A stretch of DNA of 42,179 nucleotides from Mycobacterium sp. E2479 (GTDB taxonomy: Bacteria; Actinomycetota; Actinomycetes; Mycobacteriales; Mycobacteriaceae). The stretch's first letter is position 1. Each line of letters opens with the position of its first letter. The stretch covers positions 1-42,179 of the forward strand of contig NZ_LZJR01000025.1 of assembly GCF_001667925.1 (NCBI RefSeq). Reading direction: 5' to 3'. The notes below the pieces were generated by a model. The model did not search any database. It was not told where the DNA came from and saw nothing but the letters and a program-made list of their open reading frames with translations. Both the position numbers and the translations under genes were made by a program. Shown piece after piece: positions 1 to 8,167 of this stretch.

Positions 1-360
1 CGCGCACTCGAGTATCGCGACCGCAGCTGTGTGGTGCCCGGCTGTGGCGCCACCCGCGGTCTGCACGCCCATCACCTCGAGCATTGGGAAGACGGCGGCC
101 CAACGGAATTGGCCAACCTGGTGCTGCTCTGCCCATATCATCACCGATTGCATCATCGTGGTGTCATCACGATTACCGGACCCGTCGGCGCACTCCTCGT
201 CAGCGACGACGTCGGCCGACCACTGAGCCCGGGGTCACTGGCGCGCCCACCAACCAAACCCCTGCCGGCGGTGGCGCCCTGCCCGGGGCCCACCGGCGAG
301 CGCGCCGACTGGTGGTGGTACACACCCTTCCAACCCCAACCACCGCCGACCAACAACTGA
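1..360 (+). CDS. HNH endonuclease, DUF222 / 13E12-repeat type (C-terminal part, partial)
   Basis: The reading frame is open from the first base of the window, so the gene starts upstream and only its last 119 codons are seen. The visible part holds an HNH nuclease core: a CVVPGC cysteine pair, a LHAHHLEHW histidine segment, and LVLLCPYHHRLHH, which supplies the remaining Cys and His metal and catalytic residues. In mycobacteria this core normally sits at the C-terminus of DUF222 proteins, the 13E12 repeat family, which is dispersed and multicopy. The last 60 residues or so are proline-rich and low complexity, as is common in that family. The DUF222 part lies outside the window, so the family call rests on the HNH segment alone. 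The biological role of these proteins is poorly known. No functional partner is evident next to it. Confidence 0.8.
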   Translation, partial: RALEYRDRSCVVPGCGATRGLHAHHLEHWEDGGPTELANLVLLCPYHHRLHHRGVITITGPVGALLVSDDVGRPLSPGSLARPPTKPLPAVAPCPGPTGERADWWWYTPFQPQPPPTNN

Positions 361-497
361 TGTCGTTACCAAGACCGGCCGCTGCCGGCAATGCCTTGAA
401 GCTCAAACACGCGGGGGCATAAGAGGGTTCGTTCGCGCTATCCGGCTGGCGACCGCGTCGTGGACATCGCGGCCGGCGACCCGCTACCCCGAGACCC

Positions 498-1826
498 TCA
501 GCAACACCCGCCGCCGGTCATGCGCTCGGACTCGGGCAGGTCGAGGTAGCGCTCCAGGTTGCGGTGCATGTTGATCACGCGCCGCTCCTCGCCGGAGAGC
601 ACCAGGTGGGTGAAACCTGGTTGGTGCAGCCCGCGCTGCAAGCCTGCGAGCAGCTGGATGTCCTGGGTAAGCACCAGGCCCGGTTCGGCCTCCCCGGCGG
701 TCGTTCGCATATCCGTCGGCTTGTTGTGCGGCGCACCGGGTGGCATCCGCATCATCAGAAACATGACCATCTCGCCGTGATCGGGATCCGGTCCGGGCCG
801 CGAGCACATGATCGTCAGGTGGTCGGCGTTGGTCAGAAACGTCATGTTCGGGAACACGTTGTACTGGTGCAGCCGGGTGATGCGATCGGTATCGGCCCAG
901 GCGAGATCGACGCCGCGCTCGGCCGCGAATGCCCTTGTGCGCGTGGCGATTAGGTCCTGAACGGTCTGGCCGGACTCCCGCGCCTGGAACGGCGTGCCTT
1001 CGGCGACGCCCATCAGCGCGCCCTGGGTCTCAACGTAAGCATTCCAGACCTCTTCGTCGCTCAGCGCGCCGTCAAAGCGTGGGCTTTGCACACCGTACGG
1101 CTGATCGGATTTCCCGGTGTGGCCCCAAATCTGTTGCGGCGCATGAATATCGTCGACACAGCGCAGCAGTTCGGGATGCAGGGTCTGGATATGGTACGTC
1201 TCGCTGTACCCGTCGGCGATGGTTTTCCAATTGGCGTCGACCTCGACGGTCAGCGTGGCGTAGCAGCGGAAATCCTCCAGGTGGCACCAGGCGATGTCGT
1301 CGGGCACCGCCTCCAGGTATTCGGACAACGAGACCGCGCCCGGGTCGAGGTTGACGAAGACGAGCCCGGCCCAGGTCTCGACGCGGGCCGATATCAATGG
1401 AAAATCGGACATCCGCAACGCGCCGAAGCCCTTGCGGTCGGGCACCCGTTTGAGAGCGCCGCCCAGGTCCCAGGTCCAACCGTGATAGCCGCATTTGAGT
1501 TCGCGCAGAGCCGAACCGGATCCGGTGCACAGCGAATTGCCGCGATGCCGGCAGACGTTCTGGAACGCGCGCAGCGTCCCGTTGTCGTCACGAACGATCA
1601 GCACCCCATACGGGCCGCACCGGTACTCGAAGTAGTCGCCGGCCGCGGCGACGTGGTCCACCATGCAAGCCAGTTGCCAGACCCGCGGCCACATCCGTTG
1701 CGCCTCGAGCGCGGCGAATGCGGGGGAGTAGTAGCGCTCGGCGGGCACCAGCGTCGGGCCTTCCGGCGGGGTGCCGATGGCATCCTCGTCTCGGGTTCGC
1801 GCCGGATTGCCGGCCTTCGTGGCCAT
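498..1826 (-). CDS. Rieske [2Fe-2S] aromatic-ring-hydroxylating oxygenase, alpha subunit
   Basis: A 442-residue terminal oxygenase component that would insert oxygen into an organic substrate using electrons from a ferredoxin/reductase. The Rieske cluster ligands are visible as CRH (C92, H94) and CGYH (C112, H115). The mononuclear iron site follows as DGYSETYHIQTLH, with H212 and H217 and the bridging D205; D389 in TQDIQLL is the likely third ligand. Length is normal for the family. It begins 10 bases after the stop of the amidohydrolase gene upstream, so the two form a leftward operon. No ferredoxin, reductase or beta subunit gene is nearby, so it must borrow electrons from elsewhere. The substrate cannot be read from sequence. 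The oxygenase family call is firm. Confidence 0.92.
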   Translation of the reverse strand: MATKAGNPARTRDEDAIGTPPEGPTLVPAERYYSPAFAALEAQRMWPRVWQLACMVDHVAAAGDYFEYRCGPYGVLIVRDDNGTLRAFQNVCRHRGNSLCTGSGSALRELKCGYHGWTWDLGGALKRVPDRKGFGALRMSDFPLISARVETWAGLVFVNLDPGAVSLSEYLEAVPDDIAWCHLEDFRCYATLTVEVDANWKTIADGYSETYHIQTLHPELLRCVDDIHAPQQIWGHTGKSDQPYGVQSPRFDGALSDEEVWNAYVETQGALMGVAEGTPFQARESGQTVQDLIATRTRAFAAERGVDLAWADTDRITRLHQYNVFPNMTFLTNADHLTIMCSRPGPDPDHGEMVMFLMMRMPPGAPHNKPTDMRTTAGEAEPGLVLTQDIQLLAGLQRGLHQPGFTHLVLSGEERRVINMHRNLERYLDLPESERMTGGGCC

Positions 1827-1836
1827 CGAGGAGTTC

Positions 1837-3597
1837 TTAACGCGCTCCGCGGACCAGTTGCCCGGGCCGGGCGCCGGTGTCGACGTCGTTGCGCCGCGTC
1901 ACCGTTCCGCTGACGATGGTCGCCGCATAGCCGCTGGCGCCCTGCAGGATTCGGTTGCCACCCGCGGGCAGGTCGAATGCCATCACCGCCGGGTGCAGGG
2001 TCAGAGCATCCATGTCGATGACGTTGAGGTCGGCCTTCTTGCCCGGCTCGATGGTGCCGCGGTCGGTCAGGCCGAACAGGTGAGCGGTGTCGCGAGATTG
2101 CTTGCGGATCACATACTCCAGCGACAGTTTCTCGCCCCGGTGCCGGTCCCGCGCCCAGTGGGTGAGCAGGAACGTCGGATACGAGGCGTCGCAGATCATC
2201 CCGCAGTGGGCGCCGCCGTCGGACAGTCCGAGCACGCCGGCGGGGTGCAACATCATCTCGCGGATCGCGTCGTGATTGCCGTCGGCGTAGTTGAACAGCG
2301 GCAGCATCAGCATGGACGTCGCATTGGACTCCAGCATGAGGTCGTACAGCGTGGACAACGGATCCTCGCCGCGAGCCTTGGCGATGGCCGCGACGGTGCG
2401 GTCCGGCGTGGGCTCGTAGTCCGGCGGATTGCCGAGCGCGTACAGCCTTCCCAGCGAGTGCTGCACCAGTGCGAACATCCCATCGAACAACAGCGTGGGG
2501 TCGGGCGGCAGGTCGTCCTCGGAGAGGATCGCCGCCTTCACGGCGGGGTCGGCCAACCGGTGCGCGAGCTCGTCGCGGCTGGACTCGGCCTTCAGCCGGC
2601 GATAGGTGGGCCGATGACTGAAACCGTGATGCCCCTGGAAGCCGATCATCATGCCGAACGGACGAGCCGCGATCTGCGGGTACAGTCGGGCGCCCGCGGC
2701 GTGCGCGTCCGCCGAAAGGTCCAGCATCTCGCGCCACAATTTCGGATCGGCATCCACCTGGATGAGCGCGAAGGACACCGGGCGGTCGATCTCGCCACTG
2801 AGCCGACGCATCCAGGCCAGTTCTTTCTTTGGCCCGATGATGTCCTCGCCCGCCGCCCCTTGGGGGGCCAGCTCGAACACCGCCTGACCGCCGGCGGCCA
2901 TGGCGCGGCCGAGGCCGAACAGTTCCTCCTCGGCGGCGAACGTGCCGGGAACCGGTTCGCCGTCCATAGCGCGGTGGCCCATCGTGCGCGAGGTGGAAAA
3001 CCCGAGCGCCCCGGCCTCGATCGCCTCGCGAACCAGCCGGCCCATCGCCTCGATGTCGTCGGGGGTGGCCGGTTCGTTGCGGGCGCCGCGCTCGCCCATG
3101 GCGTAGGCGCGGATCGCGCCGTGCGCGACCTGGCTGCCCACGTCGACGGCGTAGTTGTGCTTCCCGATCGCATCGAGGTACTCGGGGTACGTTTCCCAGC
3201 CCCAGGTGATGCCCTCGGTCAGCGCGGTGCCGGGGATGTCCTCAACGCCCTCCATCAACTCGATCAGCCACTGTTCGCTGCCGGGCCGCACGGGGGCGAA
3301 GCCGACGCCGCAGTTGCCGGTCACGATCGTGGTCACACCGTGGCCGCTGGACGGCTCGAGCAGGCTGTCCCAGCTCACCTGGCCGTCGTAGTGGGTATGG
3401 ATGTCGACGAAGCCGGGGGCCACCACATGGCCTGTCGCATCGATGGTTTCGGCCGCCTCCCCGCTCATCGCGGGGCCGTCGGCGGAGCGGCGGAGGATGT
3501 CGGCGATCTTGCCGTCCTTGATGCCGATGTCGGCCTGATAGCGTTCCGCGCCCGTGCCGTCGACGACCGTTCCACCGATGATCTTCAGGTCGAACAT
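1837..3597 (-). CDS. Amidohydrolase, N-acyl-D-amino-acid deacylase (D-aminoacylase)-like
   Basis: A 586-residue metal-dependent hydrolase of the amidohydrolase superfamily. The N-terminal beta-sandwich strand ([15 protein letters not shown]) leads into the TIM barrel with the HTH metal motif ([13 protein letters not shown]67 and H69). A cysteine in TGNCGVG (C96) matches the metal-bridging Cys of D-aminoacylases. A late [12 protein letters not shown] segment is also characteristic of this group. Family members hydrolyse N-acyl-D-amino acids, but many actinobacterial relatives are unassigned, so substrate is uncertain. The ATG start is supported by a GAGGAG ribosome site about five bases upstream. 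It is the first gene of an operon with the Rieske oxygenase. A near-palindrome at 3663-3680 upstream of the start is a candidate operator. Confidence 0.88.
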   Translation of the reverse strand: MFDLKIIGGTVVDGTGAERYQADIGIKDGKIADILRRSADGPAMSGEAAETIDATGHVVAPGFVDIHTHYDGQVSWDSLLEPSSGHGVTTIVTGNCGVGFAPVRPGSEQWLIELMEGVEDIPGTALTEGITWGWETYPEYLDAIGKHNYAVDVGSQVAHGAIRAYAMGERGARNEPATPDDIEAMGRLVREAIEAGALGFSTSRTMGHRAMDGEPVPGTFAAEEELFGLGRAMAAGGQAVFELAPQGAAGEDIIGPKKELAWMRRLSGEIDRPVSFALIQVDADPKLWREMLDLSADAHAAGARLYPQIAARPFGMMIGFQGHHGFSHRPTYRRLKAESSRDELAHRLADPAVKAAILSEDDLPPDPTLLFDGMFALVQHSLGRLYALGNPPDYEPTPDRTVAAIAKARGEDPLSTLYDLMLESNATSMLMLPLFNYADGNHDAIREMMLHPAGVLGLSDGGAHCGMICDASYPTFLLTHWARDRHRGEKLSLEYVIRKQSRDTAHLFGLTDRGTIEPGKKADLNVIDMDALTLHPAVMAFDLPAGGNRILQGASGYAATIVSGTVTRRNDVDTGARPGQLVRGAR

Positions 3598-3662
3598 GAG
3601 ACTCCTCTTCGCCGCCGTGGGCTGTCTCCGGAGGGCTGAGCACTGAGACGCGCAGCATTTCG

Positions 3663-3680
3663 ATACGGTACGTAGCGTAA
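3663..3680. promoter_or_regulatory. Candidate operator: 18-bp near-palindrome upstream of the amidohydrolase-oxygenase operon
   Basis: The segment ATACGGTACGTAGCGTAA is symmetric about its centre in 14 of 18 positions, with core TACGTA flanked by S-CGTA arms. It lies about 66 bases upstream of the amidohydrolase ATG, a typical place for a TetR-family operator. No regulator gene is directly adjacent, so the factor is unknown. Inference from symmetry and position only. Confidence 0.4.
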
Positions 3681-3726
3681 CTCTTGGCGCGACGATGGCA
3701 ATAGCCTCAGCCGAATTGGTTCGGTC

Positions 3727-4863
3727 CTACAGCGAGCGCTTCAGGGCGGCGACGGTCTCCAGATCGTCGAGCGCAGCGACTCCGCGTCGCACGCCTTCCA
3801 TCGCGATGTTCTCCGCCTGCATTCCGCCCATGCCCGCGGTGATCAAGGGGGCGACGTACGCGTACAGCGCGCCCTGGCGAAACCGCAGCCACAGGTCGTC
3901 GCGGTCCAACTCGGGGCCGCCGGCCGCGATCAGTGCCCGCCGGTAGGCGTCGAGAAGTTCGCGCTGGTTGGTCCGCCGATCCTCCGGCGTCAGGCTGGTG
4001 ATCAGGGTATAGGCCAATTCGCGCGACGGGTGTCCCCGGCGCACCGCCTGCCAGTCCAGCAGCCCGGCCTTGCCGCCCTGGAAGTAGATGTTTCCCGGGT
4101 GGGCATCACCGTGCATGACGGTGTGCGGCGGAGTGTCGATGAGTGCGGCGACGGCCCGGTAGTTGTCGGCGATGAAGCCGCCGTCGGCGACCGGAATACT
4201 GGTGCGCTCGGCGAGACGCTTGATCGAGGAGTGCATGAGCGAACCGGTCAACAACGAAGTGGCATCGCCGGACGGCGTGTACAGCCAGCCCATCGGGCCG
4301 CGCCCGTCGCGCGGCAGCCGGCCCCAAAAGGTGGCGTGCAGGTCGGCCAGCAGTTCGATGACCAGGCTGGCCTGATCGGCCGACAACGGATGCAAGGTGT
4401 CCGGGAACTCACACGACTCGGCCGGCAGGTCCTCCAGGACCAGCAGATAGCGGCCGGTCCAGGCGTCGAACGCCGCGCCGTGGCAGTAGGGGACGCCGAC
4501 GACCTGCGGCGCGAGGTCGCGGTAGAACCGCACCTCGGTGTGTCCCAGACGTCCGAGTTCGCCGATCAGCCGGGTGGCCGCGCTCTGCGCCGCGACCTTG
4601 ACGAACACCGAATCGGGCACGTTCTTGCCGGTCAGCACCAGCCGGCCCCGCGAGGAGGTCCCCGCGTCCCAGCTCAGGACGCGGACCGACCGAACCCTAG
4701 TTCCCATCACCCGGGACAGGACCGCGGGGTCGATGCCTTCGATCGTCCGCGGCAGACCGAATCGAGGACCCACTACCGCGTCGGTGGCCACCCGGCCCGC
4801 ACCGCGGCCGAGGTGGGCGGCCAGACCCAGGATAGAAAAGGCTTGCGCCAGCGAAGTCTTCAT
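3727..4863 (-). CDS. Phosphotransferase / APH-like kinase family protein
   Basis: A protein kinase-like-fold small-molecule phosphotransferase (APH / ecdysteroid-kinase-like group), 378 residues from the chosen start. The catalytic loop HGDAHPGN and the metal-binding LLDWQAVRRGHP segment are intact. The family transfers phosphate from ATP to hydroxyl groups of small molecules; the substrate here is unknown, and mycobacteria carry many uncharacterised members. Two ATGs lie in frame at 4869 and 4863. An AGGA ribosome site is about nine bases from 4863 but only three from 4869, so 4863 is preferred. The frame is open to 5040, but that extension has no domain content. It points the same way as the amidohydrolase operon downstream but is separated from it by about 130 bases, so separate transcription is likely. 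Confidence 0.8.
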   Translation of the reverse strand: MKTSLAQAFSILGLAAHLGRGAGRVATDAVVGPRFGLPRTIEGIDPAVLSRVMGTRVRSVRVLSWDAGTSSRGRLVLTGKNVPDSVFVKVAAQSAATRLIGELGRLGHTEVRFYRDLAPQVVGVPYCHGAAFDAWTGRYLLVLEDLPAESCEFPDTLHPLSADQASLVIELLADLHATFWGRLPRDGRGPMGWLYTPSGDATSLLTGSLMHSSIKRLAERTSIPVADGGFIADNYRAVAALIDTPPHTVMHGDAHPGNIYFQGGKAGLLDWQAVRRGHPSRELAYTLITSLTPEDRRTNQRELLDAYRRALIAAGGPELDRDDLWLRFRQGALYAYVAPLITAGMGGMQAENIAMEGVRRGVAALDDLETVAALKRSL

Positions 4864-5079
4864 GGCCATCCATCCTGACTTGCGGGCCGGCCGCGGCGCC
4901 GCGCGCTTCACACCGGCGGCTCGGTTGCATGCCGGCGATGGTACGGGCCGCGATGTGCGGCTTGGGTGTCGGACGCGAGCAGAGTGCGCCTTGCCCGTTT
5001 CAGCGATGAATCCCATTGCAGCACAAGGCCAACTGGGCATCGACGAATCTTCCGGCGGGCACCGGCGGGGCAGTGCTGA

Positions 5080-5586
5080 TCAAGCCTTACAGGTGGGACG
5101 CGCCAGGCCGGTCCACGTCAACGTGACACGGGTGCCCTGCTGGGTGCGGTCGATGATGACGTCGTCGGCGAGCGCTTCCATCAGCGGGATGCCGCGGCCG
5201 CGCATCTGCTGTTGATATAGCCGCGGCTTTTTCTGTCGCCACCGACCGCGGTCGTCGACCGAGACCGACAGGGTGTCCGAATCGCCGTCGTAGGCTGCCC
5301 GGACGGCGACCGTCCCGCGCTTTGCGGCGTCGACGTAGGCGAACTCCGCGGCATTGGCGATCGCCTCGTTCACCGCCAGCAGCAGATCACTGAAGCGGTC
5401 GTCGTCGAGCGAGAAATAACGTTCCAGCCACACCGCGAACTCGGCGCGGGTCCGGGCGGCGCTGCGCGCGTCGGAGGCTACTCGCGTCCGGACGAAGCGC
5501 GATCGGTCATCGACATTGGACACGTTCTGCGGCTGGCCGGAGCGGCCCATCGTCCCCAGTTGCGTCGTCACTGCGTCGAGGCTCAC
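5080..5586 (-). CDS. Anti-sigma factor, RsbW-like HATPase serine kinase
   Basis: A 168-residue GHKL-type ATP-binding protein. The N-box reads NEAIANAAEFAY, with the Glu and Asn that bind magnesium-ATP, and a G-box-like DDRGRWR follows. Such proteins bind a sigma factor and phosphorylate a partner STAS protein, controlling stress sigma factors in Gram-positive bacteria. The GTG start at 5586 overlaps the stop of the upstream STAS gene (GTGA), which implies translational coupling of the two antagonists. About 45 residues precede the ATPase fold. No sigma factor gene is present in the window, so the target is unknown; by analogy SigF or SigB would be candidates. The domain call is firm and the target is inference. 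Confidence 0.85.
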   Translation of the reverse strand: MSLDAVTTQLGTMGRSGQPQNVSNVDDRSRFVRTRVASDARSAARTRAEFAVWLERYFSLDDDRFSDLLLAVNEAIANAAEFAYVDAAKRGTVAVRAAYDGDSDTLSVSVDDRGRWRQKKPRLYQQQMRGRGIPLMEALADDVIIDRTQQGTRVTLTWTGLARPTCKA

Positions 5587-5960
5587 TCACCAGCGATACC
5601 GCTCAGCGCAGCGTCAAGGCTGCTGTAGAGCGAGAGGACGCTGTCGATTCCCATCAGTTTGATCGGCCGGCTGGTGGCCGAGCCGTTGGCGACCACCGCG
5701 AACTTGGTTGGCGGCTCGATCTCCGCCTGCGCGGTCACCAGGACGGTCATCCCCGCCGAGGCCAGAAAACCGACCTTGGACAGATCGACGATCAGTGCTG
5801 CGGGCTTGGTGGCCACCGCGGTCTGAATCGCATCGGCCAGCAGCGGCGAGCTGAGCATGTCGACTTCGCCCGAGACGGTGAGCACAACCGCCTGATCTAC
5901 CTGGTGTTTGCCCACTTCAAAAGCGGTTGGATCGACAAAATCGCCGGATTGTTCACCCAT
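5583..5960 (-). CDS. STAS-domain anti-sigma factor antagonist, RsbV/RsfB-like
   Basis: A 125-residue single STAS domain protein. The segment IVDLSKVGFLASAGM carries the conserved serine (S68) that is phosphorylated by the cognate anti-sigma kinase in this family. When dephosphorylated, such a protein binds the anti-sigma factor and releases the sigma factor. It is the first gene of a two-gene leftward operon with the RsbW-like kinase, overlapping it by three bases. The ATG at 5960 has only a weak ribosome site. The upstream region carries a GTCCCG-TG-CGGGAC inverted repeat at 5980-5993. I found no clear SigF-type promoter, so autoregulation by SigF cannot be claimed from this sequence. Confidence 0.88.
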   Translation of the reverse strand: MGEQSGDFVDPTAFEVGKHQVDQAVVLTVSGEVDMLSSPLLADAIQTAVATKPAALIVDLSKVGFLASAGMTVLVTAQAEIEPPTKFAVVANGSATSRPIKLMGIDSVLSLYSSLDAALSGIAGE

Positions 5961-6314
5961 GCTCTATCACTCACATTCGGTCCCGTGCGGGACACCGCTA
6001 GCTTTAACCGCCACTGCCATATCCGGGGGCTGTGGATTCAACCCCTCGGGAACACGCTTGCCTACCGAGGAGACGCACCCCGTCGATCTGCGCTACTAAA
6101 TGGAGAACGGTTACAAGTGTTTAGTTAATGGTAGGCCACGCGGTGTACCACGCTCAAAACGCTGAACCATTTCGGGCGCCCCGACGTAGTCCGGATGTGC
6201 GCGACGGGTCACGCAAAAGTTGCACGGGCCGCTGGCCCGTGCGTGAACTGCTGTCACCGGCTTCGTCTCCTCGTTGTGTGGCCTGGCCTGCGCAAACGGT
6301 AAGGGCGGTGGGCT
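5961..6314. promoter_or_regulatory. 354-bp divergent intergenic region between the STAS and catalase-like operons
   Basis: No convincing coding frame is present; the short frames here lack codon bias and start signals. It must hold both divergent promoters. I see a perfect 6-bp-arm inverted repeat, GTCCCG-TG-CGGGAC, at 5980-5993 near the STAS start. A strong hairpin lies at 6222-6242. The segment around 6090-6130 is locally AT-richer. No recognisable SigA or SigF promoter pair was found. Confidence 0.5.
6222..6242. repeat. Perfect 9-bp stem, 3-base loop hairpin in a divergent promoter region
   Basis: GCACGGGCC-GCT-GGCCCGTGC forms a GC-rich perfect stem. It lies about 73 bases upstream of the catalase-like gene and 260 bases upstream of the STAS gene, with no gene ending nearby. 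It is therefore not an ordinary terminator of an annotated gene. It could be an operator, a 5' leader structure of the peroxidase mRNA, or the end of a small RNA. No T-run follows on either strand. Confidence 0.55.
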
Positions 6315-7466
6315 GTGGGGCCCGGTGATCGCGCCAGCGGGCAATACGCGGGCGAGCCGCCCGGCGGCCCCCCTGGGACCGCGCCGACCGGGTCGCAATT
6401 CGGTGCGCTGAATCGCCGGCGTGCGCTACTGGGCATGGGCGCGGTAGCCGGAGTCGCCGCGGCCGACGTGGGCGGCTTCGGGTACGCCGGCGGCTGGTTG
6501 CGCCCCGGCGCTCTGACGCCGCCCCGGTTCGCGGATCGTTTCGAACACGTCTACGGCCGCCATGACGGATTCCGGCGAAACCATGCCAAGGGGCTGAGCG
6601 CCACCGGGACGTTCGTCAGCAACGGGGCGGCGGCGGCGGTCTGCCGGGCCGCGGTCTTCGGGCGCGGCAGCGTTCCCGTGATCGGCCGGTTCTCGCTGTC
6701 CGGTGGGCTGCCCGACCAGGCCGACAAGCTCGACACCGTCCGCGGGCTGGGCTTGCTGTTCGACGGGCCCATGGGCCAGCAGTGGCGCACCGCGATGGTC
6801 AACATCCCAGTCTTTCCGGACAGCACGCCTCAGGGTTTCTACGACCGGTTGCTCGCATCCAAAACGGTCCCGGACACGGGCAAGCCCGACCCGCAACAGA
6901 TGGCCGCCTTCCTGCGGCGTCATCCGGAGACCGCGGCGGCCATGCGCTTGATCAAGCAGGCACCGCCGAGCACGGGGTTCGCCGACAGCGCGTTTCACGC
7001 GTTGAACGCCTTCCACGTCACCAACGCCGCCGGCGCGACGGTGCCGGTGCGCTGGTCGGCGATTCCCCAGCAAGGCGTTGACGTGGCGGTCCCGCCATCC
7101 GGGCCGCCGGCCAAGGATTACCTGTTCGACGCCCTCATCCATGCGCTGGCACACACGCCGTTGAACTGGCGGCTGGTCCTCACCATCGGCGAGCCGGGCG
7201 ACGCGACCAATGACGCCACCAAACCCTGGCCCGCGGAGCGGCGCACCATCGATGCCGGCACCATCACCATCTCTGCGGTCCAGACGGAAGACGCCGGAAA
7301 CGCCCGCGACGTCAACTTCGACCCGCTGGTGCTACCAGACGGCATAGCCGCCTCCGACGACCCGCTGCTCGCTGCGCGATCCGCCGTTTATGCCCGCTCG
7401 TTCACGCGCCGCGCCGAGGAGCCCAAAACAGCCAGCGCGGTCGACGTCGAGGCGGTCCTCCGATGA
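6315..7466 (+). CDS. Exported catalase-related peroxidase
   Basis: A 383-residue member of the small catalase-like heme peroxidase group (SrpA/YoaA-like), which lacks the C-terminal flavodoxin-like region of large catalases. The catalytic histidine region reads GFRRNHAKGLSATGTF. The N-terminus carries NRRRALLGMGAVAGVAAA, a twin-arginine-like signal before a short hydrophobic stretch, which suggests Tat export or membrane anchoring. The start chosen is GTG at 6315, preceded by a G-rich AAGGGCGG segment; the signal sequence begins about 30 residues further in, so a later start is possible. Its stop overlaps the ATG of the cytochrome b561 gene by four bases. The pair therefore looks like a quinol-driven peroxidase on the outer face of the membrane (inference). 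Confidence 0.85.
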   Translation: MGPGDRASGQYAGEPPGGPPGTAPTGSQFGALNRRRALLGMGAVAGVAAADVGGFGYAGGWLRPGALTPPRFADRFEHVYGRHDGFRRNHAKGLSATGTFVSNGAAAAVCRAAVFGRGSVPVIGRFSLSGGLPDQADKLDTVRGLGLLFDGPMGQQWRTAMVNIPVFPDSTPQGFYDRLLASKTVPDTGKPDPQQMAAFLRRHPETAAAMRLIKQAPPSTGFADSAFHALNAFHVTNAAGATVPVRWSAIPQQGVDVAVPPSGPPAKDYLFDALIHALAHTPLNWRLVLTIGEPGDATNDATKPWPAERRTIDAGTITISAVQTEDAGNARDVNFDPLVLPDGIAASDDPLLAARSAVYARSFTRRAEEPKTASAVDVEAVLR

Positions 7467-8029
7467 CGCTTGCGACCGCCCCGGCCGGATTCACCCTGCC
7501 GTCGCGCATTCTGCACTGGCTGATGGCGCCGATGGTCATCGCGCAATTGCTCATCGGCGTGACCATGATCGCCGCGCTGACTTACTACCCGCTCCTGCTG
7601 GCGATCCATCGGCCGCTGGGGCTGCTGATTCTCGTGTTCGCGCTGGTCCGGCTGGCGAACCGGCTCAGGCACCGGCCACCGGCTTTCCTGGCCACCATGA
7701 GCCCGGCCGAACGCCGCATCGCGACGTGGTCGGAATACCTGCTCTACGGCCTGTTGCTGGTGCAGCCGGTGACGGGGTGGGCCATGATTTCTGCTTCGCG
7801 ATTCCCGCTCACGCTGCTCGGGCCCGTCGCGCTACCCCGCATCGCGCCCCGCAACATCGACTTTTTCGCGGTGCTCCGGGAGTGTCACAGCGCCTTCGCG
7901 CTGCTGCTCTTCCTCGCGTTTACCGCGCACGTGACGGCGGTACTCTTCCACACGCTCGTATTGCGTGACCGCCTCCTCGACCGCATGGCGCTCTGGCGCA
8001 CCAAAGCTCGCCAGCCAGACCGGCGCTGA
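7463..8029 (+). CDS. Cytochrome b561 (di-heme membrane electron carrier)
   Basis: A 188-residue integral membrane protein with four predicted hydrophobic helices and histidines in the expected helix positions: RILHW in helix 1, AIHRPLG in helix 2, and CHSAF and AHVTAV late in the sequence. These would ligate two b hemes. Bacterial cytochrome b561 proteins move electrons from the quinone pool to a redox partner. The ATG overlaps the stop of the catalase-related gene (ATGA), so the two are translationally coupled. The most economical reading is that it feeds electrons to that exported peroxidase. It is followed by about 140 bases before the aldolase gene. Confidence 0.88.
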   Translation: MTLATAPAGFTLPSRILHWLMAPMVIAQLLIGVTMIAALTYYPLLLAIHRPLGLLILVFALVRLANRLRHRPPAFLATMSPAERRIATWSEYLLYGLLLVQPVTGWAMISASRFPLTLLGPVALPRIAPRNIDFFAVLRECHSAFALLLFLAFTAHVTAVLFHTLVLRDRLLDRMALWRTKARQPDRR

Positions 8030-8167
8030 GGAAGAAATCGCAGTCTGACGGCCTGTCTGCCCGGGCTCGAGGTGGCCGAATATGATCGGCACGATTCAGA
8101 CTTGAGTGCGCGGGCATTGGCCGGGCGCGCGGTGCCCGTGAGGGCCATGAGGAACCGGGAGAGTTCA

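Noticed and set aside
375..388. Small CCGGC-CGCT-GCCGG hairpin after the HNH gene as a terminator
   Set aside because: Five-base stem in GC-rich DNA without a U-run; too common by chance to call.
1771..3639. A very long plus-strand frame opposite the amidohydrolase gene
   Set aside because: It is the antisense shadow of a strongly conserved gene; its product is His/Arg/Gly/Val-rich without domain content, as expected in GC-rich DNA.
6111..6398. Minus-strand 95-codon frame in the STAS/catalase intergenic region
   Set aside because: Low-complexity Arg/Pro/Ala product overlapping the catalase-like gene start; no plausible start signal.
8075..8090. GCCGA ... TCGGC inverted repeat upstream of the aldolase gene as an operator
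   Set aside because: Only five-base arms and no regulator nearby; indistinguishable from chance.
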